A stretch of DNA of 64,000 bases from Nioella nitratireducens (GCF_001879715.1 NZ_MNBW01000004.1:124001-188000), one strand, 5' to 3'. Counted from the first letter of the stretch, positions 17,755-25,890 are shown. Notes: a model not told the origin generated them from the letters alone. A program made the numbers and translations.

Positions 17755-18054
17755 ATGCCGAGCTACGACCTTACGCTTGCGGCGGAAGAAGACCTTCGGG
17801 GTATATGGCGGTACACCTTTGAAACCTGGGGACCCCAACAAGCGGACAAGTACCTGGATCAGCTCGGGGACTGCTTCGACGCGATCGGGAGCAGACGAGC
17901 ACCGTCACGATCATTACCGCAATTGCCTGACGAGATCTGCATCCATCGATGCCAGCGTCACTACATCTTCTGGACAGTCATCGACCGCCCCATCATCATC
18001 GCCGTCTTGCACGAGAAAATGGATGTCCTGCAGCGGCTGGCAAACCGGCTCTGA
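17755..18054 (+). CDS. ParE/RelE-superfamily toxin
   Basis: The 99-residue protein fits the ParE group: YDLTLAAEEDLRGIWRYTFETWG at the N-terminus, GSRRAPSRSLPQLPDEICIHRCQRHYIFWTV in the middle and IIIAVLHEKMDVLQRL at the end. ParE toxins act on DNA gyrase and RelE toxins cut mRNA on the ribosome; the overall pattern favours ParE. It looks full-length and is paired with the antitoxin gene upstream. On a mobile element it would favour retention of the island. Confidence 0.82.
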   Translation: MPSYDLTLAAEEDLRGIWRYTFETWGPQQADKYLDQLGDCFDAIGSRRAPSRSLPQLPDEICIHRCQRHYIFWTVIDRPIIIAVLHEKMDVLQRLANRL

Positions 18055-18355
18055 TGGCCGGCCTGAGTGCTTGAATTCGGAAGCGCGGTCATGCCGAGCT
18101 GTACGGAGCCAAACTATAAAAGATGATCGATTTTAAATGACTTTGTCCGAAACGCGAAATAGGGCGCAGCGGTTTTACCGGACAAGAGAGCATCATCGAA
18201 CGGCCAGCGTTCCGATTTTTTGCATGTCGTACGCACAGAACGCGCAGCTCCGGATACAGCGAGAGGTGCGGAATGCGATAAACGCATGATTAACCAGGGA
18301 TTAACTGCATAACGGCAATCTGTCGAAGTTTTGCAAAACTGGTCTGGGGATCACC
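18055..18355. other. Gene-free, relatively AT-rich stretch inside the island
   Basis: This 301 bp region between the toxin gene and the methyltransferase gene holds no convincing reading frame. It is visibly more AT-rich than the flanking chromosome. It carries a near direct repeat around ATTAACCAGGGATTAACTGC (about 18283-18309) and a perfect 14-bp palindrome near the next gene. It is probably the promoter region of the methyltransferase/AlkB pair. Confidence 0.6.
18327..18340. promoter_or_regulatory. Perfect 14-bp palindrome upstream of the methyltransferase gene
   Basis: AGTTTTGCAAAACT is its own reverse complement and ends 15 nt before the methyltransferase ATG. Its position suits an operator for a dimeric repressor. 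No matching regulator gene is adjacent, although the ParD-like protein could be tested. Confidence 0.5.
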
Positions 18356-19036
18356 ATGAACGAATTTCGCGGCGCAACGCTTCAGGAGGCCATTCACCAG
18401 GCGCTCCGATATCCAGCTTTGTCGACAAAGAAACTGGCCAAGGTGTCGGCGAAATTCGACTTTCCCGCCCGCATGCGCACGGGAAGTGTTCTGTTTGTCG
18501 GTGAAGGCAATCTGAGTTTTGCGCTAACGATGTCGCGCAAGCCGCGCGTTCCAACCTCCTCGATCCTGGCGACAGTGTTCGAGGCAGAGGAGGACCTGAC
18601 GGACACGGCCTACGACAATGCGCGAAGACTTCTGAAGCTGGGATGCCGCGTCAAAACCGGCGTGGATGCCACACGGCTCTCCGACCCCATTGGGAAACGC
18701 CAGTTCCGAACGATCATCTTCCAGTTTCCAAACGTGGCCTCACGCGACCCAAGCTACGGGCAAAATCCAAATCATGTCCTGGTGACAAGGTTCCTCAAGA
18801 GCGCTCGGAACCATTTGAAACCGGGCGGCCTGGTCGTCATCTCGACCGTGGACAGCCCGTTCTACGAGGGCGCGTTCAAGATGGACGAGGCGGCGCGGAA
18901 GGCGGGTTTTGCGGCTCCGGCGATCTACACTTTCGACCCCAAAGACTACCCGGGATATACCCACCAGAACACGGCCAACGAGGAGTCCGCCGCCGATGGC
19001 CACACCGCCTTCGCAACTTTCGTTTTTTCCGGATGA
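18356..19036 (+). CDS. BMT5-like (DUF2431) Rossmann methyltransferase
   Basis: This 226-residue protein matches the layout of the BMT5 family, named after yeast 25S rRNA (uridine-N3) methyltransferase. The SAM-binding loop VLFVGEGNLSFALTM is near residues 45-59, followed by ATVFEAEEDL, a GVDATRL segment, the family FQFPNV motif (usually FNFPH), and RFLKSARNHLKPGGLVVIST. The family is best known in eukaryotes, so a stand-alone copy on a bacterial island is notable. Residues 1-40 are an extension of unknown role. The last 41 nt overlap the AlkB gene, so the two are translated together. The target RNA is unknown. Confidence 0.78.
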   Translation: MNEFRGATLQEAIHQALRYPALSTKKLAKVSAKFDFPARMRTGSVLFVGEGNLSFALTMSRKPRVPTSSILATVFEAEEDLTDTAYDNARRLLKLGCRVKTGVDATRLSDPIGKRQFRTIIFQFPNVASRDPSYGQNPNHVLVTRFLKSARNHLKPGGLVVISTVDSPFYEGAFKMDEAARKAGFAAPAIYTFDPKDYPGYTHQNTANEESAADGHTAFATFVFSG

Positions 19037-19595
19037 GTGGCCCGACGGGCTGACCTATCTGGAAAACTACATCCCTGAGGATGAGGCCGACAGGCTTGTT
19101 CAGACAATCGACGCGGCCCCCTGGCGCACCGATCTGAAGCGACGGGTGCAGCACTACGGCTATCGTTACGACTACAAGGCGCGGCAGGCCCGGCGGGAAG
19201 ATTACCTTGGGCCACTGCCAGACCTGTTCCAGCAGTTGGCGAAGCGATTGACCGATGAAGGTCATTTTCAAACCGTGCCTGAGCAGATGATTGTCAATGA
19301 GTACCAGCCGGGACAAGGAATCTCGGCTCACGTGGATTGCCAACCCTGCTTCGGGGAGACGATAGCATCCCTGAGCCTTCTCTCGGCATGCGTGATGCGG
19401 TTCGCCTCGCAGAAGTCTTCCCGGAAAATGGATCTTCTTCTCCGGCCCGACAGCCTGTTGGTTATGGCAGGCGAAGCCCGCCATGAATGGACGCATGCCA
19501 TTCCGGCCAGAAAGACAGATCTTGTCAAAAGCCAGAGGTTCCAACGAACGCGGCGCATTTCGCTGACATTTCGGCAGATGAGATTTGAGAACTGA
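18996..19595 (+). CDS. AlkB-family Fe(II)/2OG dioxygenase
   Basis: This protein of 199 aa has a complete AlkB core: VNEYQPGQGISAHVD with H-x-D near residues 112-114, the distal His in EARHEWTHAIPARKTD near residue 167, and RISLTFR (R-x5-R) for 2OG binding. The ARHEWTH segment resembles the RYxWxH motif of the ALKBH8-like, tRNA-acting subgroup more than classical DNA-repair AlkB, from memory. An upstream in-frame start exists, but AGGAG at 18981-18985, 10 nt before the ATG, fixes the start inside the methyltransferase gene. AlkB enzymes can remove N3-methyl from uridine or thymidine, the mark BMT5 makes. Confidence 0.85.
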   Translation: MATPPSQLSFFPDEWPDGLTYLENYIPEDEADRLVQTIDAAPWRTDLKRRVQHYGYRYDYKARQARREDYLGPLPDLFQQLAKRLTDEGHFQTVPEQMIVNEYQPGQGISAHVDCQPCFGETIASLSLLSACVMRFASQKSSRKMDLLLRPDSLLVMAGEARHEWTHAIPARKTDLVKSQRFQRTRRISLTFRQMRFEN

Positions 19596-19703
19596 TTTTC
19601 GCCGCCTTGAAAAAAAGGAGCGAAGAAAACGCGACGTAGCGCGATATCACGCGATCAAAACATGAACACACGCTGCACACGGTCACACACAACACATTGA
19701 TAT

Positions 19704-19769
19704 TCAGCGGAAATCGCCACCATCCATCATGGGCGCGACGGACAATCTGGCGTGGTGTTCTATCTGCAT
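19704..19769 (-). pseudogene. dusA 5' fragment left at the distal island boundary
   Basis: A minus-strand frame reads MQIEHHARLSVAPMMDGGDFR then stops. LSVAPMMD is the canonical N-terminal DusA motif and ARLSxAPMMD aligns in frame with intact dusA (ARLSSAPMMD). The match breaks off right after MMD, as expected if recombination split a dusA attachment site here. The frame is open further upstream, so the exact start is not certain. No other explanation for a DusA start in this position is apparent. Confidence 0.7.
19722..19737. repeat. Putative attachment repeat at the distal island boundary
   Basis: ATCCATCATGGGCGCG matches the dusA-proximal repeat at 17216-17231 in 15 of 16 bases and in the same orientation. 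The pair brackets the toxin-antitoxin and methyltransferase/AlkB genes as a 2.5 kb unit. Confidence 0.65.
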
Positions 19770-20233
19770 GGTTCGTGGATCTTCGAATTGTGCGCGGCGG
19801 CGGGGAGGTTCGCTGGACTGCGCCCTGATCGTCCCGAACGTGCCCGTTTCGGGCGTCTCATCGCACAAATCAGCCGGATATGGAAATGGCCGCCGTTTTC
19901 CGAGTGTCCCTGTGCGGTCGCCCCCCGACGGCATTGATGATGATGTGACCGCCCCGTTCCACTGAAAACGCTTGATGCAAAACGAAATCGGGCAAGGATT
20001 TTTTGAGATAGACAATTTGGTCAGGGTATTGGTTATTCCGGCGTCAATCTTCAGGCTCGCCGGGTGCGAGAGCACGACGACTCCGTCTCAGGGGATGTGC
20101 TGGCAGGATAGGACCGTTTCGCCGCCCGAGACGATCTGCCTGCCGTCTGTCAGATCTCTGGCCAGCCACGGCGCGCTGAGACGGTTCACCACAGACCGGT
20201 TTCCAAATGGTCCGGGCCAGCCCCCTGCGCCCG

Positions 20234-21550
20234 TTACCGCGCCAGAACCAGATCGACCCGCAGCCCGCCAAGATCCTCGCTCTCTGACAACCGCATGGTG
20301 CCGCCGTGCCCGCGAGCGATGTCATTGGCGATGGCCAGCCCCAGACCGACGCCACCGCCCCGGTTCTGGTTGCGCGACTCGTCGAGCCGGGCAAATGGCC
20401 GGACAGCACGCGCGCGGTCCTCGGGCGCGATGCCGGGGCCATCATCCTCGACCGTGAACCGCAGGGCGCGGTCCAGCACGGTCACGGTCAGCCGCGCGCG
20501 ACTGCCATAGCGCAGGGCATTGGTCAGCAGGTTGGACACCGCACGGCGCACGGCGCCCCCGCGCAGCGCCACGCTCGGGGCCTCGTCCGGCAAAACCATT
20601 TCGACCGTGCCGCCCATGCGGCGCACATCCTCGACAACGCTGCGGGCGAGGTCCAGCACATCGAGCTGTTCGGGGTCATCCAACGCCTCGGACCGGGCAA
20701 AGGCAAGAAAGGTGTCGAGAAGCGACTCCATTTCGGACACGTCCCGCAACAGGTCTTCCGCTTCGGTCGGATCGTCCAGCATCGACAGGCCCAGCTTCAT
20801 CCGGGTCAGCGGCGTGCGCAGATCGTGACTGACGCCCGACAACATCATTGTGCGCTGTTCGATCTGCCGTTCGATCCGGGCCCGCATATCCAGAAAGGCG
20901 CGCCCTGCCGCCCGCACCTCAAGCGCGCCAGACGGCTTGTAGGGCACCACCCGCCCCTTGCCGAAAGCCTCTGCCGCGCGGGCCAGCCGGCGAATGGGGC
21001 GCAACTGGTTGCGCAAGAAGATGAAGGCCACGGCGGTCATCAGGATACCGGTGAAAAACATGATGACGAAAAGCTGGTGCGGGTTCGAGGCAGAAACCCG
21101 CCGCCGGGCCGCCTCGATCCGCAGCGACCGCCCGCCCGCATCGAGGCCCAGAATGACCGCCCGCTCGTTTTCCGCCAGATCCACCCATGTCACATCCGGC
21201 AACATGCTGTGCAGCGTGCGCACGACAACCAGGCCCGACAGGTCGTACCACCGCCGCCGCTCGGTTTGCACCGCCGCCCAATCCGGCGGGTCGGCAAGGC
21301 TCACGTCGAGGTCCAGACGGTTGGCCAGCCGCAGCGCCGTCGCCAGGTCGGTCTCTTGCAGTTCCTGTTCCACCAATTGCAGGTCAAGCCCGAGCGCCGA
21401 GGTCAGTTGCAACGTGACATCCTCGAAATGGCGTTGCAGGAAGACCACTGACACGACAAGTTGCACCGTGACAATCGGCACGATCAGGATGAGTGCGGCG
21501 CGCCCGTAAAGCCCGCGCGGCATGAAGGTCTTGAGCCAGGTCCAACGCAT
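20234..21550 (-). CDS. EnvZ-like sensor histidine kinase
   Basis: This membrane kinase (438 aa) has a transmembrane segment near residues 17-37, a periplasmic sensor of about 120 residues, a second segment near 165-185 and a HAMP linker. The H-box SGVSHDLRTPLTRMKLGLSM is near residue 242, the N-box NLLTNALRYG, the G1 box EDDGPGIAP, and the G2 box GGGVGLGLAIAND. It would autophosphorylate and pass phosphate to an OmpR-type regulator. No response regulator is adjacent on either side, so its partner is elsewhere or was displaced. It is divergent from the hydrolase gene with a 39 bp gap. Confidence 0.92.
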   Translation of the reverse strand: MRWTWLKTFMPRGLYGRAALILIVPIVTVQLVVSVVFLQRHFEDVTLQLTSALGLDLQLVEQELQETDLATALRLANRLDLDVSLADPPDWAAVQTERRRWYDLSGLVVVRTLHSMLPDVTWVDLAENERAVILGLDAGGRSLRIEAARRRVSASNPHQLFVIMFFTGILMTAVAFIFLRNQLRPIRRLARAAEAFGKGRVVPYKPSGALEVRAAGRAFLDMRARIERQIEQRTMMLSGVSHDLRTPLTRMKLGLSMLDDPTEAEDLLRDVSEMESLLDTFLAFARSEALDDPEQLDVLDLARSVVEDVRRMGGTVEMVLPDEAPSVALRGGAVRRAVSNLLTNALRYGSRARLTVTVLDRALRFTVEDDGPGIAPEDRARAVRPFARLDESRNQNRGGGVGLGLAIANDIARGHGGTMRLSESEDLGGLRVDLVLAR

Positions 21551-21589
21551 ACCCCATCTAACCCGCAGGGGAAGCCCGAGGAAAGAGAG

Positions 21590-22468
21590 ATGACCATCCT
21601 TCAGCTAACCCCCGGCCTGCGCCGCCTGACCGCGCCAAACCCGTCGCCCATGACGCTGCACGGCACCAACACGTTCCTCATCGGCGAGACCGACATCGCA
21701 GTGATCGACCCCGGCCCGCAGAGCGAGCCGCATCTTCAGGCGATTCTGGACGCCGTGGGCCCGGGTCAACGGATTACCTGTATCCTTGTTACCCATTCCC
21801 ATCTGGACCACTCGCCGCTGGCCCGGCCCCTCGCCACGGCCACCGGCGCCCCCGTTCTGGCGGCAGGCCCGAGCGATTGGGGCCGCTCGCCAAGGATGCA
21901 GGCGCTGGCAACCGAGGGGCTGATCGGCGGCGGAGAAGGTGTCGATGCGGCGTTCAACCCGGACCGCCTGTTGGCGGATGGCGAGATTGTGGAGGGCGAC
22001 GGTTGGCGCATCGAGGCGATCCATACGCCCGGCCACATGGCCAACCACCTCGCCTTCGCGTGGAACCGCGCGGTGTTCGTCGGTGATCTTGTCATGGCGT
22101 GGGCGACCTCGCTGATCTCGCCCCCCGATGGCGACCTGACCGCGTTTCGCAAGTCCCTGCGACGCCTGATCGCGCGCGATGACCGCATCCATTACCCGGC
22201 CCATGGAGAGGCGATAATTGATCCGTCGGCGCGCTGTCAGCAGTTGCTGGACCACCGCGATGGACGCGAGGCACAGATTCTGAAGGCCCTTGCCAACGGG
22301 CCCGCCACCCCCTCCGCCCTGACGCGCCGGATCTACACCGACGTCGACCCTCGGCTTCTACCGATGGCAGAGCGCAATGTGCTCGCGCATCTCATTGATC
22401 TGGTTGAAAGAAACCTCGCGGAACCAGTAGACACGCTTTCCGCAACAGGCCCATTTCGCGCCCCGTAG
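21590..22468 (+). CDS. Metallo-beta-lactamase fold hydrolase (LACTB2-like)
   Basis: The protein (292 aa) has the metal-binding motif THSHLDHS near residues 65-72, IHTPGHMANH, FVGDLVMAW and a final His in YPAHGEA. The C-terminal helical part after residue 215 (REAQILKALANGPATPSAL) is typical of the LACTB2-like group, which includes RNA- and thioester-cleaving enzymes. GAGGAAAG before the ATG at 21590 decides the start over the longer open frame. The substrate is unknown. Confidence 0.88.
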   Translation: MTILQLTPGLRRLTAPNPSPMTLHGTNTFLIGETDIAVIDPGPQSEPHLQAILDAVGPGQRITCILVTHSHLDHSPLARPLATATGAPVLAAGPSDWGRSPRMQALATEGLIGGGEGVDAAFNPDRLLADGEIVEGDGWRIEAIHTPGHMANHLAFAWNRAVFVGDLVMAWATSLISPPDGDLTAFRKSLRRLIARDDRIHYPAHGEAIIDPSARCQQLLDHRDGREAQILKALANGPATPSALTRRIYTDVDPRLLPMAERNVLAHLIDLVERNLAEPVDTLSATGPFRAP

Positions 22469-22536
22469 AAGAAGTTGAACTTTTTGCGTCAAACCCTCTG
22501 GACGCCGGGAATCCAGATTGCTATATCGCCCCCAGT

Positions 22537-22611
22537 TCCGGCGTAGCTCAGCGGTAGAGCAGTTGACTGTTAATCAATTGGTCGTAGGTTCGATCCCTAC
22601 CGCCGGAGCCA
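22537..22611 (+). tRNA. tRNA-Asn (GUU)
   Basis: The acceptor arms TCCGGCG and CGCCGGA pair perfectly, the discriminator is G and CCA is encoded. The D-arm is AGCTCAGCGGTAGAGC, the anticodon loop is CTGTTAA with anticodon GTT at 22569-22571, and the T-loop is GGTTCGATCC. Length is 75 nt. Confidence 0.97.
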
Positions 22612-23140
22612 TATATCTTGCCCCCATTGCTACCGCGTCGCGCAAGATGATTGTTATGTCCTGATTAAATCAGTGTCCAACCTGAAGCTTGCGCTTGAGC
22701 AATCTACCGACAAGGACCGACAACATCGCTGACCGGCCGGTCAAAATTCGGCCAAAGCGATGGAGACGGTCATGCCGCACCAGAAGATCACCCAGGGCCT
22801 CGTTGACGGCAGGATTTCACTCAGCGGTATCATGATACCGACCTTGCAAGGTTCAACCTGTCAGTGGGACGACGCAGCACAACCTACTATGCCGCTGGCG
22901 AAGCGGGCGGACGCTTCATCCGCGTGAAAACTAGCCGTGCCGACGTTACCAATGCGAACGGGGCGCGGGCACTGCCGAAGACGGGTGCGCGGCGCTGACC
23001 ATTGCCTTGGCCTGCACAAGATCGGCTCAGCAAGGGGTCACCGTACAACCAAGCTATGTCGGCTAACCCTCTGGCCCCAGGGCAGAAAACCCACCCCTTT
23101 ATCCGCCCCTCTGCGCGTGGCTTCGCAAAGGGTACAGGTT
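22612..23140. other. Gap of 529 bp between tRNA-Asn and the beta-galactosidase gene
   Basis: No intact gene is recognised. Short plus-strand frames are present, including one beginning METVMPHQKITQGLVDGRIS at about 22759 and an overlapping one with AGEAGGRFIRVKTSRADVTN. Both end quickly and in different frames, the look of a decayed gene. tRNA-Asn is a possible integration site, so this may be the scar of an excised or degraded element; I cannot confirm this. Confidence 0.45.
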
Positions 23141-25042
23141 TTACCGCATCCAGTGAACCCCGGCTGGTGGCAGGGTCACGCCCTCGAACGTAACCGGCTC
23201 GGCCCCGTAGTTGATCAGAAACCGAATGCCCCCGGCCTGCCGTTGCCGCAGCCCTTCCGGCATCGCGACGGTCTTGACCCCGGTCTCTTGCAACGCAGCC
23301 GATAGCAAGCGGATCAGCGCGGCCTCGTCCAGCCAGCCACCCAGATAGGTGACATGGCCCGCGCGCATCGCCACCGGCTGCCCGTCTTCGGCGGTCGCAA
23401 GGATGACCTCCTCCGCCCCTTCCAACTCTTCGCGCCAGAGATGCAGATGCCCGCCACCTGCCAGCGGCACCGGCATGTCGGGGCGCAGGGATTCCACGCG
23501 GGCAACGGTCACGTCGAGGCCGGGGATCGCGGGCGGCAGCGGCACAGGCATATGCATCTCGGCCGTCTTGGCATTTGTGCGCGGCCCAAGGATTACCGGC
23601 CCGTCGTGGGCGGCCATCGCGGCCTGGAAGCGGTCGGACAGCGTGACCGCGCCGGGGGCCAGAACCAGCCGATACCCCGTCAGGTCGTCGGTGTCCGGCG
23701 GCAGGATGTCAACCGACTGCCCCAGTTTTCGCAGCGCCCGGTAGGTCTCGAACACCAGACGGAAATAGTCTTGCCCCCGGCCCTGCGGCTGCACGGCCCA
23801 AGCCCAAGCTGCGGCATAGTCAAAAACCAGCCCCACCGGGGCTTGGCCCGCTTCCACCTCGGGCAGGTCCGCCAATTCGCGGGCGACCTGCGCGGCCTCG
23901 TGAAAGGCCTGCGCGGGCGCGCTGTCAGGGCGCAACATGCCCGCATGCATTTGTTCCTGCGCAAAGGGGGCCTGCCGCCAACGGAAATAGCACACCGCCT
24001 CGGCCCCGTGGGCGAACGCCTCCCACGCCCAAAGGCGCGGCATCCCCGGCAGCGGCGTAGGGTTGTAGGGGGCCCAGTTCACCGGGCCGGGCTGCTGTTC
24101 CATCACCCACCAACGACCCTGTCCGACGGCGCGGTACAGGTCGTGGTGAAAAGCTTGAAAATCAGGATCTCCCTGCCGCGCGTAGCGGCGCTTGTGGGCT
24201 GCATCGGCCTCGATCCGGTCTTCGAGGAATCCCATGGGATAGCTGTCCCACGTGGCAATCTCCATCTGTCGCCCGGTATCGTAGTGATCGAAGGCAACCT
24301 CGCGGCCCATGTAGTTGTGTGAAATCGGCGCATCCGACAGCTCCCGAATGATCTCGACCTGCACCGCGTTGAACCGCGCCACCTGATCCGAACTGAAGCG
24401 CCGGAAGGCCAGGGCATGTGCCGGGTTCGGCTCTGTCACCGTCAAGGTGGGCAGGTCGATCTGGTTGAACTCGTTGTAGTCCATTGACCAGAAGACATTG
24501 CCCCATGCATCGTTCAGGGCCTTGATGGTGCCGTAGCGCGCCGTGCACCATGCCCGAAACGCGACGCGCGCGGCGTCGGAATAGGACACCACCGTGTCGT
24601 GGCAGCCATATTCGTTGTCTGTCTGCCACGCCGCCACATGCGGGTTGGCCCCGTAGCGTTCGGCCAATAGCCGCGTGATCCGCGCCGATTCCCGCAAATA
24701 GCCCTCGTGGCTGAAACAGTAATGCCGACGAGAGCCAAAGCCGCGTGGCCGACCCTCGGCATCGACGGCCAGCATGTCGGGGTGTTTGTCCAGCATCCAG
24801 CGCGGAGGGGTTGCCGTGGGTGTGCCCAGCACAACCTTCAGCCCCGCCGCCCCGAGCGTTTCAGTCGCCCGGTCAAGCCAGTCAAAGCGCAGATCGCCCG
24901 GTGTCGGTTCCAGCCGCGACCACGCGAATTCGCCGATCCTCACCCATGTCAGGCCGACCTCGGCCATGCGGGTGGCGTCTTCTGCCCACTGCGCTTCGGG
25001 CCAGTGTTCCGGGTAATAACAAGTGCCAAGCGTGCGTTTCAC
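23141..25042 (-). CDS. Beta-galactosidase, glycoside hydrolase family 42
   Basis: This protein of 633 aa cleaves terminal beta-galactosides. It begins [19 protein letters not shown], the GH42 N-terminus. The acid/base Glu lies in WQTDNEYGCHD near residue 142 and the nucleophile in WVMEQQPGPVNW near residue 315. The catalytic barrel (1-380), trimerisation domain and C-terminal beta domain fit the family length. The start is a GTG overlapping the lactonase stop as GTGA; the longer open frame upstream is not used. No signal peptide is seen, so it acts on imported galactosides. It is the last gene of the lower galactose operon. Confidence 0.95.
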   Translation of the reverse strand: MKRTLGTCYYPEHWPEAQWAEDATRMAEVGLTWVRIGEFAWSRLEPTPGDLRFDWLDRATETLGAAGLKVVLGTPTATPPRWMLDKHPDMLAVDAEGRPRGFGSRRHYCFSHEGYLRESARITRLLAERYGANPHVAAWQTDNEYGCHDTVVSYSDAARVAFRAWCTARYGTIKALNDAWGNVFWSMDYNEFNQIDLPTLTVTEPNPAHALAFRRFSSDQVARFNAVQVEIIRELSDAPISHNYMGREVAFDHYDTGRQMEIATWDSYPMGFLEDRIEADAAHKRRYARQGDPDFQAFHHDLYRAVGQGRWWVMEQQPGPVNWAPYNPTPLPGMPRLWAWEAFAHGAEAVCYFRWRQAPFAQEQMHAGMLRPDSAPAQAFHEAAQVARELADLPEVEAGQAPVGLVFDYAAAWAWAVQPQGRGQDYFRLVFETYRALRKLGQSVDILPPDTDDLTGYRLVLAPGAVTLSDRFQAAMAAHDGPVILGPRTNAKTAEMHMPVPLPPAIPGLDVTVARVESLRPDMPVPLAGGGHLHLWREELEGAEEVILATAEDGQPVAMRAGHVTYLGGWLDEAALIRLLSAALQETGVKTVAMPEGLRQRQAGGIRFLINYGAEPVTFEGVTLPPAGVHWMR

Positions 25043-25890
25043 AGGATGACCTCGTGTTCGCGTTGTCCTTGAGCGGTTTCGGTGGCGACGAAGACCTGCC
25101 CCGCCAATGGTTCCCGCGCAAGATCGGTTTCGGTCAGGCTTTCGCGCGCGGTGGTAACGTAGAGATCCCGCAACTCCGGTCCGCCGAACGCGGGGCAGGA
25201 CGGCTGCGACACGGGCAGCCCCACATCGCGGTGAACGGACCCGTCGCGCGCATAGGCCCGCACGCGGGACGATCCCCATTCGGCGCACCAGAAATTGCCA
25301 TCTGAATCCACCACCGCGCCATCGGGATTGGGGCCATCGGGGCCATGATCGAGGAACACCTCCGGCTCTCCTAGGGGCCAGCCATCCTTGTCGGACAGGC
25401 GCTGCCGCCAGACGGTCCCGCGCTTGGTATCGGCAAAATGGGCATAGCCGCCATCGGGCGCGAAACAGATCGCGTTGGTGATGGTGATCCCGTCGAAGAG
25501 GCGCCGCACGTCGCCCCGGAAATAGCGATAGATCGCGCCCGCGCCTGGTTCGGCCCCCTTCCCCATCGTGCCGATCCAGAAACCGCCCCACGGGTCAGCG
25601 CGGCCATCGTTCGAGCGGGTGCCCGGATTGTCGGCCTCCAGCGGCGCAACGTGCTGTTGCGTGCCGCTCTCGACATTGACCAGCAAAAGGTCGGTTTCCG
25701 TCGCCACCAGCAGCGCGTCGCGCCCGACCCAGCCGGCAGCCGAGGCATGGCGATCAAAAGCCCAATCCTGACCCCGCGTCATCAGCCGTTTGCCATTGAT
25801 ATCGAACCAGAAAAGCTGCCCCCGCTCGGGGTGCCAAAGCGGCCCTTCGCCAAGGTCGCAGGGGCGCGCATCGAAGACACTTGCCCTCAT
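25039..25890 (-). CDS. SMP-30/gluconolactonase family sugar lactonase
   Basis: This protein (283 aa) has the six-bladed propeller motifs of SMP-30 lactonases: [18 protein letters not shown] with the metal-binding Glu near residue 15, [19 protein letters not shown] with the metal-binding Asn near residue 103, and [14 protein letters not shown] with a metal-binding Asp. In this operon it probably opens galactono-lactone to galactonate. It overlaps both neighbours by 4 nt. Confidence 0.9.
   Translation of the reverse strand: MRASVFDARPCDLGEGPLWHPERGQLFWFDINGKRLMTRGQDWAFDRHASAAGWVGRDALLVATETDLLLVNVESGTQQHVAPLEADNPGTRSNDGRADPWGGFWIGTMGKGAEPGAGAIYRYFRGDVRRLFDGITITNAICFAPDGGYAHFADTKRGTVWRQRLSDKDGWPLGEPEVFLDHGPDGPNPDGAVVDSDGNFWCAEWGSSRVRAYARDGSVHRDVGLPVSQPSCPAFGGPELRDLYVTTARESLTETDLAREPLAGQVFVATETAQGQREHEVIL

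Larger units (their letters stand above)
19596..20233. other. Gap without an intact gene, containing the far island boundary
   Basis: Between the AlkB stop and the kinase gene, 638 bp hold only the short dusA-like start at 19704-19769. The first 130 bp are AT-rich. Further right, minus-strand frames such as VNRLSAPWLARDLTDGRQIV (around 20190-20130) are open briefly and then stopped, so a decayed gene is possible, but I recognise nothing. Confidence 0.5.

Noticed and set aside
19704-20075. A 123-codon minus-strand protein starting MLSHPASLKIDAG
   Set aside because: Only the last 21 residues have meaning, as a dusA start fragment. The rest shows no family pattern and weak coding character.
23141-25591. 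A longer 816-codon version of the GH42 gene suggesting a fused N-terminal domain
   Set aside because: The extra 183 codons are the shifted frame of the SMP-30 lactonase gene, and a GTG at 25042 with a 4-nt overlap gives a normal GH42 N-terminus.
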